64,000 nt of DNA, from positions 169,956-233,955 of the forward strand of contig JAWKUA010000011.1 of the NCBI GenBank assembly GCA_041398785.1, written 5' to 3'. The position numbers and the translations under genes are program-made. The notes beneath the pieces are model-generated. The model worked only from the letters and a program-made list of their open reading frames with translations, made no database searches and was not told where the DNA came from. Of the stretch, positions 43,765 through 53,174 are shown piece by piece (position 1 is the stretch's first letter; each line of letters starts with the position of its first letter). This stretch comes from Planctomycetaceae bacterium. Its GTDB lineage: Bacteria > Planctomycetota > Planctomycetia > Planctomycetales > Planctomycetaceae.

Positions 43765-45181
43765 CTCCTGCCAACACCGTTCGCCAACGGGTCGTCGAGA
43801 CTTTATCCGCGACGCATTTGCGGGATTCGGCGGCCTGGCACTGACATCGATGCTGCACAACGAAACCGTCCGCGCCGGTGACGACATCGCTTCCGGAACA
43901 AAGACATCGCACGCACCGGCAAAGGCAAAAAGCGTGATCTTTCTGTTCATGGCCGGTGGACCCAGCCAGGTGGAGACCTTTGACCCGAAACCGCTGCTGA
44001 ATACGCTTCACGGTCAGCCGCGGCCTGCGGAATTCGGTGAGGCGAAGTATCAGTTCATTCAGACCGACGCCCGGCTGCTGGGAACGAAACGTCGCTTTCG
44101 AAAATGCGGTGACAGCGGAATTGAAGTTTCCGATCTGTTTCCGCATCTCGGCAAGTGCATGGATGACATCGCCGTGCTGCGGTCGTGCTACGGTGATCAG
44201 GTCGTCCATTCGGCGGCGCAGTACGAATTGTTCTCCGGCCGCACGGTTCCCGGATTTCCCAGCATGGGGTCGTGGACTTTGTATGGTCTGGGATCGGAGA
44301 GCGATTCGCTGCCGTCATACGTTGTTATGCCCGATCCCAAAGGCGCTCTGGAGGCCGGGCAGCCGATGTACATGAACGGCTTTCTGCCGGCCGCCCATCA
44401 GCCGACGATGTTTCGTCCCGGCGATCGTCCCGTGCTGAATCTGGACCTGCCTGCCGGCGTAGATGCGTCTCAGCGCCGCCGGACGCTGAAGCTGGTCCGC
44501 GATCTGAATGAAGCGACACTTCTGCCGGGCGATGACGAACTGGAAGCCCGGCTGAAGTCCTACGACCTGGCCTTCCGCATGCAGTCTCAGGCGCCCGAAG
44601 TCTTCGATCTGAGCCGCGAGACACAGGAGACGCTGGAACTTTACGGCGTCGGCCGGGAACCCACGGACGACTATGGCCGCCGCTGTCTGCTGGCGCGCCG
44701 GCTTGTGGAAAGCGGTGTGAGGTTTGTCTGTGTTGTCTCCGGCGGCGGTCCCGGCAATCTGCAGTGGGATGCTCACAAGGACATCGAAGAAAACCATCTT
44801 CGTAAAGCCGCCGAAACGGACCAGCCCGTGGCCGGTATGCTGACGGATCTGAAGCGCCGCGGACTGCTGGACGAAACGCTTGTGCTGTGGGGTGGAGAAT
44901 TCGGTCGGTCACCGGAAGCTCAGGGCGGCACGGGTCGCGATCACCACAATCTGGGCTTCACGATGCTGATGGCCGGCGGCGGAATTCGCGGCGGTCACGT
45001 TGTCGGAGCGACCGACGAAATCGGCCTGCGCGCAGTGGAATCGCCGCATCACTTCCGGGACATTCATGCCACGATTCTGAATCAACTGGGGCTGGACCAG
45101 CACAGGCTGACGTATCGTCATCTGGGTCGCGACGAACGGCTGACGTTTCTGGAAGGCCAGGTGATCGACGAGATCGTGTGA
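43754..45181 (+). CDS. DUF1501 protein (alkaline-phosphatase-like fold)
   Basis: The 475-residue protein has a Tat-like N-terminus (PTGRRDFIRDAFAGFGGLAL). The DUF1501 motifs are present: VIFLFMAGGPSQVETFDPKP with the metal-binding Asp, VHSAAQYELFSGRTVPGFPS, DETLVLWGGEFGRSPEAQGG and GRDHHNLGFTMLMAGGGIRG. DUF1501 belongs to the alkaline phosphatase/sulfatase superfamily. It starts at ATG 43754, 11 nt inside the upstream gene, so translation is coupled; a TTG two codons earlier is also possible. The pairing with a PSCyt1-DUF1549-DUF1553 protein is the typical arrangement and supports joint function in the periplasm. Confidence 0.95.
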   Translation: MSTNSCQHRSPTGRRDFIRDAFAGFGGLALTSMLHNETVRAGDDIASGTKTSHAPAKAKSVIFLFMAGGPSQVETFDPKPLLNTLHGQPRPAEFGEAKYQFIQTDARLLGTKRRFRKCGDSGIEVSDLFPHLGKCMDDIAVLRSCYGDQVVHSAAQYELFSGRTVPGFPSMGSWTLYGLGSESDSLPSYVVMPDPKGALEAGQPMYMNGFLPAAHQPTMFRPGDRPVLNLDLPAGVDASQRRRTLKLVRDLNEATLLPGDDELEARLKSYDLAFRMQSQAPEVFDLSRETQETLELYGVGREPTDDYGRRCLLARRLVESGVRFVCVVSGGGPGNLQWDAHKDIEENHLRKAAETDQPVAGMLTDLKRRGLLDETLVLWGGEFGRSPEAQGGTGRDHHNLGFTMLMAGGGIRGGHVVGATDEIGLRAVESPHHFRDIHATILNQLGLDQHRLTYRHLGRDERLTFLEGQVIDEIV

Positions 45182-45240
45182 CCGGCCGTTCGTGTGGGCT
45201 CTTGGCGAAACTGACCCGCTGGCGGATCTGAACGCGCATG

Positions 45241-45272
45241 AAAAAAACGGCGGATGATTGTTGATCCGCCGT
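45241..45272 (-). terminator. Rho-independent terminator (minus strand) for the 58-aa protein gene
   Basis: On the minus strand the stem ACGGCGGA/TCCGCCGT (45265-45272 with 45247-45254) has a 10-nt loop and is followed by seven T residues (45247-45241). This is the clearest intrinsic terminator in the window. It lies about 75 nt after the stop of the small gene at 45347 and shows that the gene is transcribed as a unit. Confidence 0.85.
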
Positions 45273-45346
45273 CTCAATGGACGCTGCGTCGAGAAAAGCA
45301 GGCTCAATGGGAGCGGTCCGGCTGGCCGAACCGGCTTCTGTGTGAG

Positions 45347-45523
45347 CTAGTTCGCGGCTGGCTGTTCCAGCTCAATGAACGGTGTCATGCGCCGCGCTTT
45401 GGCCAGAATTTCGGCCTTTTCGCCTTCCGACGTCGCGGCGGCATATCGCTTGCGCATCTTTCCGATCTGGACCCGCCGTTTCCGCCGACGCGCGATTTCC
45501 CGATTTCGTTCAACTCGTCCCAT
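45347..45523 (-). CDS. 58-aa basic protein, DUF6800-like
   Basis: The frame codes for 58 residues starting MGRVERNREIARRRKRRVQI, continuing GKMRKRYAAATSEGEKAEIL and ending MTPFIELEQPAAN. The Arg/Lys-rich N-terminal half and the closing 'PF..LE' resemble a small protein family widespread in planctomycetes (I believe DUF6800). The composition suggests RNA, DNA or ribosome binding; no function is established. It is too short for many gene callers. A strong intrinsic terminator follows on the same strand, and the gene has its own gap on both sides, both arguing that it is real. No strong Shine-Dalgarno motif is visible (AAGG lies 13 nt upstream). Confidence 0.8.
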   Translation of the reverse strand: MGRVERNREIARRRKRRVQIGKMRKRYAAATSEGEKAEILAKARRMTPFIELEQPAAN

Positions 45524-45679
45524 GTGACCAAATAACCTTGAGGTGTAAGAGTTTCCGCCAATGGCAGGCAGAATAACCGTTCGCTGCGGTAAGTCAATTC
45601 GGGCACAGCCGAACCTGTTTCAGGCCTGAGACGGCAGCGGTGCCGGCAGGGCGTTCGGGAGCAGCCGACCAATTTCTGC

Positions 45680-48664
45680 TCAGCGATTGATTCCGACGTA
45701 GAAGCTGAAGATTCGTTCGTCGTCAAACGCCTGGCTCTTGATCGGGAATGCGAAGTCGAAGGCCAGCGGAACGGGCCCCATCGCGGGAACCACGACTCGC
45801 AGACCAACGCCCGCTGTGGCGCGGAAGTTGGCCAGGCTGGCGGATTCTTCCACGGTACCGACATCGGTGAAGGCCACGAAGTTGATCATGTCGTCAGCCG
45901 TCAGGGGAATTCGATACTCAACCGTTCCAAGGGCCTTGAAGTTGCCGCCGATCCCGATGTTGTTGATTCGCGGCGTCACACCGCGGAACGCGAAACCGCG
46001 AAACGACTGGAATCCGCCGGCGTAGAAGCGTTCGAAGACAGGTGTGTCGTCGCCGCTCCAGCCGACGTCGCCGGCCAGAGTCAGCACTTGTCGTCCACTG
46101 CCGTCGGGTCGCTGGTGCAGAGTGAAGTACTGGCGAAATTCGCCTTCAAAGCGCGGATAGGTAAAGTCGCCGAATGCCTGCTCGTAGCCCGCATCAAAGT
46201 AGTGTCCGGTTCCCGGCATGATGACTGCGTCGCGAGTATCGTGAGTCACGGATAACCGGCCGGTGGACAGGAAATTGTCGCCCACGGCCTGCTGCAGGAT
46301 CGCGGGTGCTCCCGCCGCGACGCCGCGCAGGTTCACGTCTTCCAGACGCAGTGCCGCAGCCACCGACCATTCCGGCGTCAGTTGGCGTCCGACGGCCACT
46401 CGTCCGCCGAGCCGTTCTTCATCCCAGTCCGGATAGAACCGGTTGAAGAAGAATCCGCTGACACTCAGGCTGTAATCGGTGTACATGAAATACGGGTCGG
46501 TCCACTGCAGAGCGTAGCGGCTGACAATGTCGCCGGGAGCCGCTTCGAATCGAAACCGTTGGCCGCCGCCCCGCCAGGCCCGGCCTTCGATGATGTCGGC
46601 AAACGTCTGCGGCGGGCGGAACAGGTCGAAGTTGCTTTCGTCCCAGACGAATGATCCAACGATCCCCGCGTCGCTGTTGACTCCGAAGCCGAACATCAGG
46701 CGGCCGGTGCGTCCCTCCGCCGCCTGAACATTGATGTCGACCCAGCCGGGGGGCGGTGTCTGGAACTGGTTGTTGAACGGGCTTCCCTGCAGAATCGCAT
46801 CGCCCGGACGAGGCGTCGGCGTCTGTCCGTAGAACGATCCGCCGGGGCTCTGGCCGCGAATGATCACGTCGTCATCACGGTCCTCGGCCGGCGGAAAGTT
46901 CGAAACCAGCAGGTCTTCCGGCGGTTGATGAAACAAAGCGGCCGGTTGAGCCAGTTGGTATTCCAGCATTTGCGGCAAGGGGTTTCTCGGCAGCAGCATC
47001 ACCTGACCGTCGGTTGTCTCTGCCGCGACCTCATCGTCCCGCTTCGGAGCGGCATTCGCCGGCGCTGAATGTGCGTCACCCGATGTGTGACCGCCAGTCG
47101 GGGGCCGGGGCGCGGTCGGGCTGTTCGACGGCGGTTCTGTGCTCAGGACGGAGTGACCATAGGGAATCCGTGCCGCCGTGCCGCCGGTTGCGGCATGTTC
47201 ATAGGCGGCATACCGAACGTTGTATTCGAAGCGATCTGTCCAGTCGGGCTGACCGTAAGAGAAGCCGCCCAGCGGTTGCTGGCCGCGAAATGTCCGTGAA
47301 TCGGACGCCGACAGAAACTGATCCGTTTCCGGATCGACGGGAATTACGTTGACCTGCACACCTTCAAACAGGCCTCCGCCATTGACTCGGGATCGTCCGC
47401 GGCCGATGAGCTTCGGATCGGCCAGATCTCCGGGTTCGACCTGCATCCGGTCCAGAATCACGGTCTCCTTGGTGTGAGACTGTTCATTCATGAACGCGAC
47501 ATCGAAGTTGCGGATGTAGCGCTTGCGGTCTTCGTCAATGTCAAATACCAGATCCACAATGCCCGGCTGTTCCGTGAAGTGATACACCGGCCGGACGGAG
47601 GCAAAATAGTGTCCTCGTTCGCCGTACAGTCCCAGCATGTACCGCACATCTTTTGACAGGGGCAGGGCGTTGAAGTAGTCACCTTCGTTCATTTCCCGGA
47701 TCGCCTGCAATTGTGCCGTCGACAGAACCTGATTGCCTTCGACGCGGATTTCACGAACGCGGTAGCGTGTGCCTTCGCTGACTGTGTAATGCAGCCGGAC
47801 TCTGGACCGATCACGGGAAAACAGCGGTTCCGTTTCGACCTGGACGTCGAAGAATCCCAGGTCGTTGTAGTACTGCTTCAAAGCGTACTCGTCCTGCTGC
47901 AGTGTTTCCGGACGGTAGAGTCCGCCGAACAGGCCCAGGATCGCGGACTTGGACTGCAGCTTTGTCTTCAGACGTGCGGCGGAAACGACATCGCCGACAC
48001 CGCTGAACACACGGCTTGTGACCCGAACCTTTGGTCCTTCATTGATTCTGAAAATCACTTCGCGGTCACCGGGCTCGCCACCCTTCACGAGTTCCACTTT
48101 GACGAAGAAGTGGCCCTTTTCCCTGTATTCCTGTTCGATGCGATTGACAGCTTCCCGGTTGGCCATGTGATCAAACGGGCTGCCGACCTTGAGCCCCGTC
48201 CACGACGCCAGTTGTTTGGTCTTGATCTTTTCGTTGCCAATGAACTCAACCTTCTTCACGATCGGTCGTTCGTGAACCTTGAAGATCAGCACAGTGCCCT
48301 GCGGAGTGTCCTCGAAGCGTTCCTGAACACTGTAGAACCAGCGGGTGCTCATCAAGGATCGCTTGTCTTCGCGAATCTGGCGGCTGGAAACGTCTCGATC
48401 CGGCTGAGTTTGAATCTTCTGAAGAATCACCGACGCCGGGATCGTCTCGTTTCCTTCGATGCGAACGTCGGTGATTCGCTGGGGAAGCTCCTCACAAATC
48501 GCAGGAATGGCCAAAACGATCACCGTACACGCCAGAACCAGGATCGCGCGCAGCGTTTGGCCACAGTGCGATGGCGATTTCGGCGGTTGGCGCGTTCGCG
48601 GCGAAGGCATAGGACATCTCGTCAGCGCGGCACCTGGTGTGCGGGTCAGGACGTCAGTTGCCAT
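45680..48664 (-). CDS. bamA: BamA-type outer-membrane assembly protein with POTRA domains
   Basis: The 994-residue protein has a signal segment (about 39-58, ILVLACTVIVLAIPAICEE). POTRA repeats fill about 60-445: ITDVRIEGNETIPASVI, KVEFIGNEKIKTKQLASWTG, FSGVGDVVSAARLK, VREIRVEGNQVLSTAQLQAI and YIRNFDVAFMNEQSHTKETV. The barrel begins at VDINVQAAEGRTGRLMFGFG (about 642) and contains the lid-loop motif GGFQSFRGFAFRG and an aromatic C-terminal strand ending FYVGINR. It inserts outer-membrane barrels. Residues about 446-640 are a Pro/Ser/Asp-rich insertion within the last POTRA, unusual for BamA. The first ATG is used; an alternative at 48610 also precedes the signal segment. Confidence 0.93.
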   Translation of the reverse strand: MATDVLTRTPGAALTRCPMPSPRTRQPPKSPSHCGQTLRAILVLACTVIVLAIPAICEELPQRITDVRIEGNETIPASVILQKIQTQPDRDVSSRQIREDKRSLMSTRWFYSVQERFEDTPQGTVLIFKVHERPIVKKVEFIGNEKIKTKQLASWTGLKVGSPFDHMANREAVNRIEQEYREKGHFFVKVELVKGGEPGDREVIFRINEGPKVRVTSRVFSGVGDVVSAARLKTKLQSKSAILGLFGGLYRPETLQQDEYALKQYYNDLGFFDVQVETEPLFSRDRSRVRLHYTVSEGTRYRVREIRVEGNQVLSTAQLQAIREMNEGDYFNALPLSKDVRYMLGLYGERGHYFASVRPVYHFTEQPGIVDLVFDIDEDRKRYIRNFDVAFMNEQSHTKETVILDRMQVEPGDLADPKLIGRGRSRVNGGGLFEGVQVNVIPVDPETDQFLSASDSRTFRGQQPLGGFSYGQPDWTDRFEYNVRYAAYEHAATGGTAARIPYGHSVLSTEPPSNSPTAPRPPTGGHTSGDAHSAPANAAPKRDDEVAAETTDGQVMLLPRNPLPQMLEYQLAQPAALFHQPPEDLLVSNFPPAEDRDDDVIIRGQSPGGSFYGQTPTPRPGDAILQGSPFNNQFQTPPPGWVDINVQAAEGRTGRLMFGFGVNSDAGIVGSFVWDESNFDLFRPPQTFADIIEGRAWRGGGQRFRFEAAPGDIVSRYALQWTDPYFMYTDYSLSVSGFFFNRFYPDWDEERLGGRVAVGRQLTPEWSVAAALRLEDVNLRGVAAGAPAILQQAVGDNFLSTGRLSVTHDTRDAVIMPGTGHYFDAGYEQAFGDFTYPRFEGEFRQYFTLHQRPDGSGRQVLTLAGDVGWSGDDTPVFERFYAGGFQSFRGFAFRGVTPRINNIGIGGNFKALGTVEYRIPLTADDMINFVAFTDVGTVEESASLANFRATAGVGLRVVVPAMGPVPLAFDFAFPIKSQAFDDERIFSFYVGINR

Positions 48665-49166
48665 CGCAATCCGACGTCAGAAACACCGCAGCAAACCCGG
48701 CGGCTGGTGGGAAGATGTGAATTTGACGGGAGCGAGGAGAGGGGAGGTTGTCTGAATCCGTTCAGCCCCGTGTTGTTAAGGCGGGGGACCGTAGCAATAA
48801 CGAATCCGGCCATCTGCCTCAATACGAGTCTGCGGACCACCGAACGTCGAATTTTGCCGAAACAATCGGCTCCGATTGGTCCGTGCGAGCGGGGCCATTC
48901 TGTTCAGGAAGTCGCCTTACGTCCCCCTGCACGCGGTCTGTTCTCCGGGGAAAGCGAAATCCGGGCACCTGTTCTGGCCAGAACAACCCTGTTTGCGTTA
49001 CCCTCCGCGATCCGCCTTTGATCGCGCCGTAATCGGCGCTGATGTTCGCGTTTCACAATTCTTTCCCGCAAGTTGCAGCACGGTGTAAGCTGCGCAGTTT
49101 TCCGGTGTTGTCATCGCCGCTGCGAAATGCCGGCCGGTTCTTGTTGATACAGACGCTAAGGATTCC
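48665..49166. other. Intergenic region between bamA and the SNF2 helicase gene
   Basis: About 500 bp separate two divergent genes, so promoters of both should lie here. I saw no RNA gene, repeat or palindromic site strong enough to name. Open frames on the plus strand at 48748-49088 have no protein-like features. Confidence 0.5.
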
Positions 49167-52100
49167 ATGACTCTCTCGGAGCTGCTGCAGAATCGTTTTC
49201 GTGCCGACCTCAGACATCGCGGGGCGGCTTACATCGAAGCGGAACGTGTTTCACTGGTCCGCGTCACGGAAGAAAACGTCTTCGGACTGGTGGTTGACGG
49301 GGTTGAGTACCAGACTCAACTGCGCTACCAGGAATCCGATATCGCCATGTTTTGCACGTGCGATCAGTTCGCAAAGTCCAAAGCGTGCAAACACTTGTGG
49401 GCCACGGTGCTGACGGCGGATCTGGAGGGGTACGTAAATCCGGCAATCCGGCCGGGTCGACTGGTGCCGTTTGTGGCACGGCCGAAAGCCGGACCGATTC
49501 GGGTCGACGACCTGTCGGCTGACTTTGAACCGGAAATGGATGCCCGGGTTCCGAAGGCAAAGGTCAAGTCGCGTCCTCAGCAGGCGGAGGTTCGTCTGCG
49601 GCCGTGGGAAGCCCGGCTGCTTTCGCTGCAGGAGGAAATGTCGGTTCCCGATCGCAAGGGAAAGAAGGCTCAAAGCCAGGACCGGCAGATTTTTTACGAA
49701 CTGGACCTGGAGGCCAGCCGGGAAGCCGGAAAGCTGGTGATTCAGGCGTCTCAGCGACAGCGGCGTTCCAGCGGTCAGTGGGGAAAAATCAAGCCGCTGA
49801 AGATTAAGCCGGGTGAACTCGATCAGATCGAACACGAAGACGACCGCACGTTCTTGTCGTACCTTGCCGGCGCAATTCCGGAACGCAACAACTGGTCGAC
49901 GCAGCAGGCCGAACTGAAGGCCGCCGCCCATCGGTTCTACCTTCCCTTCGAACTGGGCACACTGATTCTTCCCGACATGTGCCGATCCGGCCGGCTGACA
50001 ATCCCCGGCGTCAGCGAAACGGGCGAGCAGAAGCTGGAATGGGACGACGGCGAACCGTGGGAACTGACGGTCCGCGTGAAGCGCGACACCGACAGCGAAG
50101 GCTGGGTCGTTGCGGGATTGCTGGTGCGCGGGGAGGAATCGCTGAACCTTTCCGAAGTGCCGCTGGCGGTTCCCGGCGGGTTCCTGGTGACGTCCGACAG
50201 TATCGCGCGGCTGCGTGACTTTGGAGCATCACAGTGGATGCAGATGCTGTCGTCGGAAACGCCGCTGAAGATTCCCGCGGCCGACCAGCACGACTTTGTT
50301 GACCGGTTGCTGGACATTCCCACGCTGCCGCGTCTGGAGCTTCCGAAGGATCTGCAACTGGAGGAAGTCCGTGCCACTCCCTCGCCGACGCTGCGGATTT
50401 CGTCGCCGCCGATGTCGCGCTGGCGGAATGATTCGCTGACCGGTGAGGTGATCTTCAACTACCTGGGAACACCAGTGGCGGGCCGCAACGCTCGCTGGGC
50501 CGTTGTGCAGCGCGAACACAATCGCTGCATTATTCGTGACCGCGATTTTGAAAGCGGCTGCTGGGAACTGTTGCGCGAAGTGGGGTTCCGCAAGCGACTC
50601 AACGGAGCACAAACGCACACGGACGTCGAAATCGCTCGCCGCGAACTGGGCCGCGCTGTTCGGGAACTTGTCGAAAACGGGTGGTCCGTCTACGCGGACG
50701 GCAGCCAGGTCCGGCAGGCCGGCGGGATGCGGTTCCGCGTGGAATCGGACATCGACTGGTTCGACGTCCGCGCGGACATCGATTTTGAAGGTCGCTCCGT
50801 GGCGTTCCCGGAATTGCTGCACGCCCTGGAACGCGGCGACGCGACGGTTCGGCTGGACGACGGATCGCTGGGAATTCTGCCCGAAGAATGGCTGGAACAG
50901 ATCGGCATGATTTCCGGTCTGGGGACGGTCGACGAAGATTCGCTGCGGTTTTCGAATTCGCAGGCAGCGCTGCTCGACGCATTGCTGTCGGCTCAGCAGG
51001 ACGTGGAATTCGATGCCCGGTTCGAAGAGATGCGGGAACGCTTCCGAACCTTTTCCGGCATCGAGGCGGCCGAAGTCCCCAGTGCGTTCACCGGTGAACT
51101 TCGCGACTACCAGCGAGACGGCCTGTCGTGGATGACGTTTCTGCACGACTTCAATTTCGGCGGATGTCTGGCCGATGACATGGGTCTGGGAAAGACCGTG
51201 CAGTTTATTGCCATGCTGCTGAAGCACCGCGATCAGGCAAAGAAGGACACTCGGCCGTCACTGGTCGTTGTGCCGCGGTCGCTGATCTTCAACTGGCGAA
51301 ACGAATGCAACCGCTTCGCTCCGAAACTGAAAGTCCTGGATTACTCCGGCCTGGAACGATCCGCCCTGCGCGCGGAGTTCGAAAAATACGACGTCGTGCT
51401 GTCAACGTACGGCACCGTTCGCCGCGACATCGCCATTCTGAAGGATTACGAATTCGACTACGTCGTGCTGGACGAGGCACAGACGATCAAGAATCCCACG
51501 TCGCAGATCGCGCGCGCGTCCCGGTTGCTGCGTGCCCGACACCGGCTGGCTCTGAGCGGCACACCCATCGAAAACAATGCCGGCGATCTGTGGTCGATCT
51601 TTGAGTTTCTCAACCCCGGAATGCTGGGACGCAGCACCGCATTTCGCAGCCACGTAACGGATCCCGAAAGCAGAGAAGCCCGCCAACTGGTGTCGCGCGG
51701 TCTGCGGCCGTTCATCCTGCGACGCACCAAGAAGCAGGTCGCCGCGGAACTGCCCGACCGACTGGAAGAAACCATCTTCTGCGACATGGAAGACGATCAG
51801 CGAAGGCTGTACGACGAACTGCGGCTGCACTACCGCGATTCACTGCTGGGGCTTGTTCAGAAAGAAGGTCTGGCTCGCAGCAAGATGCATGTTCTGGAAG
51901 CGCTGCTGCGGCTGCGGCAGGCCGCATGCCACCCGGCGCTGCTGAATCGGGGTGACGAGGATGAACCGTATGCGAAACTGGAATTCCTGATTCCGCACCT
52001 GAAGGAACTTGTGGCCGAAGACCACAAGTCGCTGGTGTTCTCGCAATTCACCAGCATGCTGGCGATCGTGCGCCAGCATCTGGAGGAAAACGGCATCGAC

Positions 52101-52481
52101 TACGAATACCTGGACGGCCAGACTCGCGATCGGCAGAAGCATGTCAACCGCTTCCAGTCGGACGACGGCTGCAAGGTCTTTCTGATCAGCCTGAAGGCCG
52201 GTGGGCTCGGACTGAATCTGACCGCGGCCGACTACGTGTTTCTGCTGGATCCGTGGTGGAACCCGGCCGTGGAAGCTCAGGCCATCGACCGTGCTCACCG
52301 AGTCGGGCAGACCAGGACCGTGTTCGCCTATCGCATGATCTGCCGCGACACGGTGGAAGAAAAGATTGCCGAACTGCAAAGCAAGAAGCGGGAACTGGCC
52401 GACGCGATTCTGGAAGGCGACGACACCCAGAGTGTGCTGAAGGACCTGTCGGTCGAAGACCTGGAACTGCTGCTGTCGTAG
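49167..52481 (+). CDS. SNF2-family DEAD/DEAH helicase with N-terminal SWIM zinc finger
   Basis: A 1104-residue protein. A SWIM finger sits near the N-terminus: Cys63, Cys65, Cys74 and His76 in CTCDQFAKSKACKH. A long middle region (about 100-620) leads to the SNF2 ATPase: LRDYQRDGLSWMTFLHDF, Walker A DDMGLGKTVQF near residue 670, the Walker B DEAQ box in VVLDEAQTIKN, LALSGTPIENNAGDLWSIF, and the helicase C-terminal half with EYLDGQTRDRQKHVNRFQ and DRAHRVGQTRTVFAYRMI. Such proteins move along DNA or remodel protein-DNA complexes, probably in repair or transcription recycling. It is followed after 66 bp by the CoaC-like gene on the same strand. Confidence 0.95.
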   Translation: MTLSELLQNRFRADLRHRGAAYIEAERVSLVRVTEENVFGLVVDGVEYQTQLRYQESDIAMFCTCDQFAKSKACKHLWATVLTADLEGYVNPAIRPGRLVPFVARPKAGPIRVDDLSADFEPEMDARVPKAKVKSRPQQAEVRLRPWEARLLSLQEEMSVPDRKGKKAQSQDRQIFYELDLEASREAGKLVIQASQRQRRSSGQWGKIKPLKIKPGELDQIEHEDDRTFLSYLAGAIPERNNWSTQQAELKAAAHRFYLPFELGTLILPDMCRSGRLTIPGVSETGEQKLEWDDGEPWELTVRVKRDTDSEGWVVAGLLVRGEESLNLSEVPLAVPGGFLVTSDSIARLRDFGASQWMQMLSSETPLKIPAADQHDFVDRLLDIPTLPRLELPKDLQLEEVRATPSPTLRISSPPMSRWRNDSLTGEVIFNYLGTPVAGRNARWAVVQREHNRCIIRDRDFESGCWELLREVGFRKRLNGAQTHTDVEIARRELGRAVRELVENGWSVYADGSQVRQAGGMRFRVESDIDWFDVRADIDFEGRSVAFPELLHALERGDATVRLDDGSLGILPEEWLEQIGMISGLGTVDEDSLRFSNSQAALLDALLSAQQDVEFDARFEEMRERFRTFSGIEAAEVPSAFTGELRDYQRDGLSWMTFLHDFNFGGCLADDMGLGKTVQFIAMLLKHRDQAKKDTRPSLVVVPRSLIFNWRNECNRFAPKLKVLDYSGLERSALRAEFEKYDVVLSTYGTVRRDIAILKDYEFDYVVLDEAQTIKNPTSQIARASRLLRARHRLALSGTPIENNAGDLWSIFEFLNPGMLGRSTAFRSHVTDPESREARQLVSRGLRPFILRRTKKQVAAELPDRLEETIFCDMEDDQRRLYDELRLHYRDSLLGLVQKEGLARSKMHVLEALLRLRQAACHPALLNRGDEDEPYAKLEFLIPHLKELVAEDHKSLVFSQFTSMLAIVRQHLEENGIDYEYLDGQTRDRQKHVNRFQSDDGCKVFLISLKAGGLGLNLTAADYVFLLDPWWNPAVEAQAIDRAHRVGQTRTVFAYRMICRDTVEEKIAELQSKKRELADAILEGDDTQSVLKDLSVEDLELLLS

Positions 52482-52547
52482 CCGCTGCCAATGCCCGACC
52501 GCCGGCACCCATTGCCAATGCTTTAGCGGCGTGCGAAACTTCCCGGC

Positions 52548-53111
52548 ATGTCAATCTTCGCAAACCGAGAAATCCTGCTGGGAATCACAGGCGGCATCGC
52601 GGCCTTCAAAGCCGCCGACCTGTGCAGCAAGCTGGTTCAGCAGCAGGCCAGGGTTTCCGTCGTGATGACGGAATCCGCTCACCGTTTTATCGGTGCCACA
52701 ACGTTTGAAGCGCTGACCGGAAGACCCGTCAACAGCGATCCGTTTCGCGCGAATGAGCACTTTCGGGGAGAACACATTGGTCTTGCTCAGCGAGCGCACG
52801 CGATCGTGATTGCTCCCGCGACGGCTCAGACCATGGCCAGACTGGCACACGGATTCGCGGACGACCTGCTGGCGACGATTGTCCTGGTCGCGACGGTGCC
52901 CGTGTTCCTGGCGCCGGCGATGAACTGCGACATGTGGTCGAAGCCGTCCGTGCAGCGAAACGTCGAACAGTTGAAGGCAGACGGGCACATTCTGATCGAT
53001 CCGGAAGACGGCTGGCTGAGCTGCGGGCAGATCGGCCCCGGACGGATGGCTTCGCCGGAGACCATTCTTGCTGCGCTGCAGGGCTACTTCGAATCTTCGA
53101 AAGCGATGTGA
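52548..53111 (+). CDS. coaC: Flavoprotein, phosphopantothenoylcysteine decarboxylase (CoaC-like)
   Basis: The 187-residue protein is the flavoprotein half of CoaBC as a single-domain enzyme: ILLGITGGIAAFKAADLCS (FMN site), EHIGLAQRAHAIVIAPATAQ with the conserved His and the PASANT-like motif, FLAPAMNCDMW (PxMNxxMW) and GWLSCGQIGPGRM with the active-site Cys. It decarboxylates phosphopantothenoylcysteine in coenzyme A synthesis. The ligase half (CoaB) is not next to it. Other HFCD flavoproteins such as UbiX or EpiD are less likely given the full set of CoaC motifs. Downstream is a cystathionine gamma-synthase-type gene in the same direction. Confidence 0.9.
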   Translation: MSIFANREILLGITGGIAAFKAADLCSKLVQQQARVSVVMTESAHRFIGATTFEALTGRPVNSDPFRANEHFRGEHIGLAQRAHAIVIAPATAQTMARLAHGFADDLLATIVLVATVPVFLAPAMNCDMWSKPSVQRNVEQLKADGHILIDPEDGWLSCGQIGPGRMASPETILAALQGYFESSKAM

Positions 53112-53174
53112 CAATCTCGCGAAATCCCGCGACGCCTCAGCCGTTATTCCTTTCCCATCGGGCCTGTCGTTCTC

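Noticed and set aside
42850..43950. Open minus-strand frame opposite the PSCyt1-DUF1549-DUF1553 gene
   Set aside because: Antisense to well-supported domains; no protein-like features.
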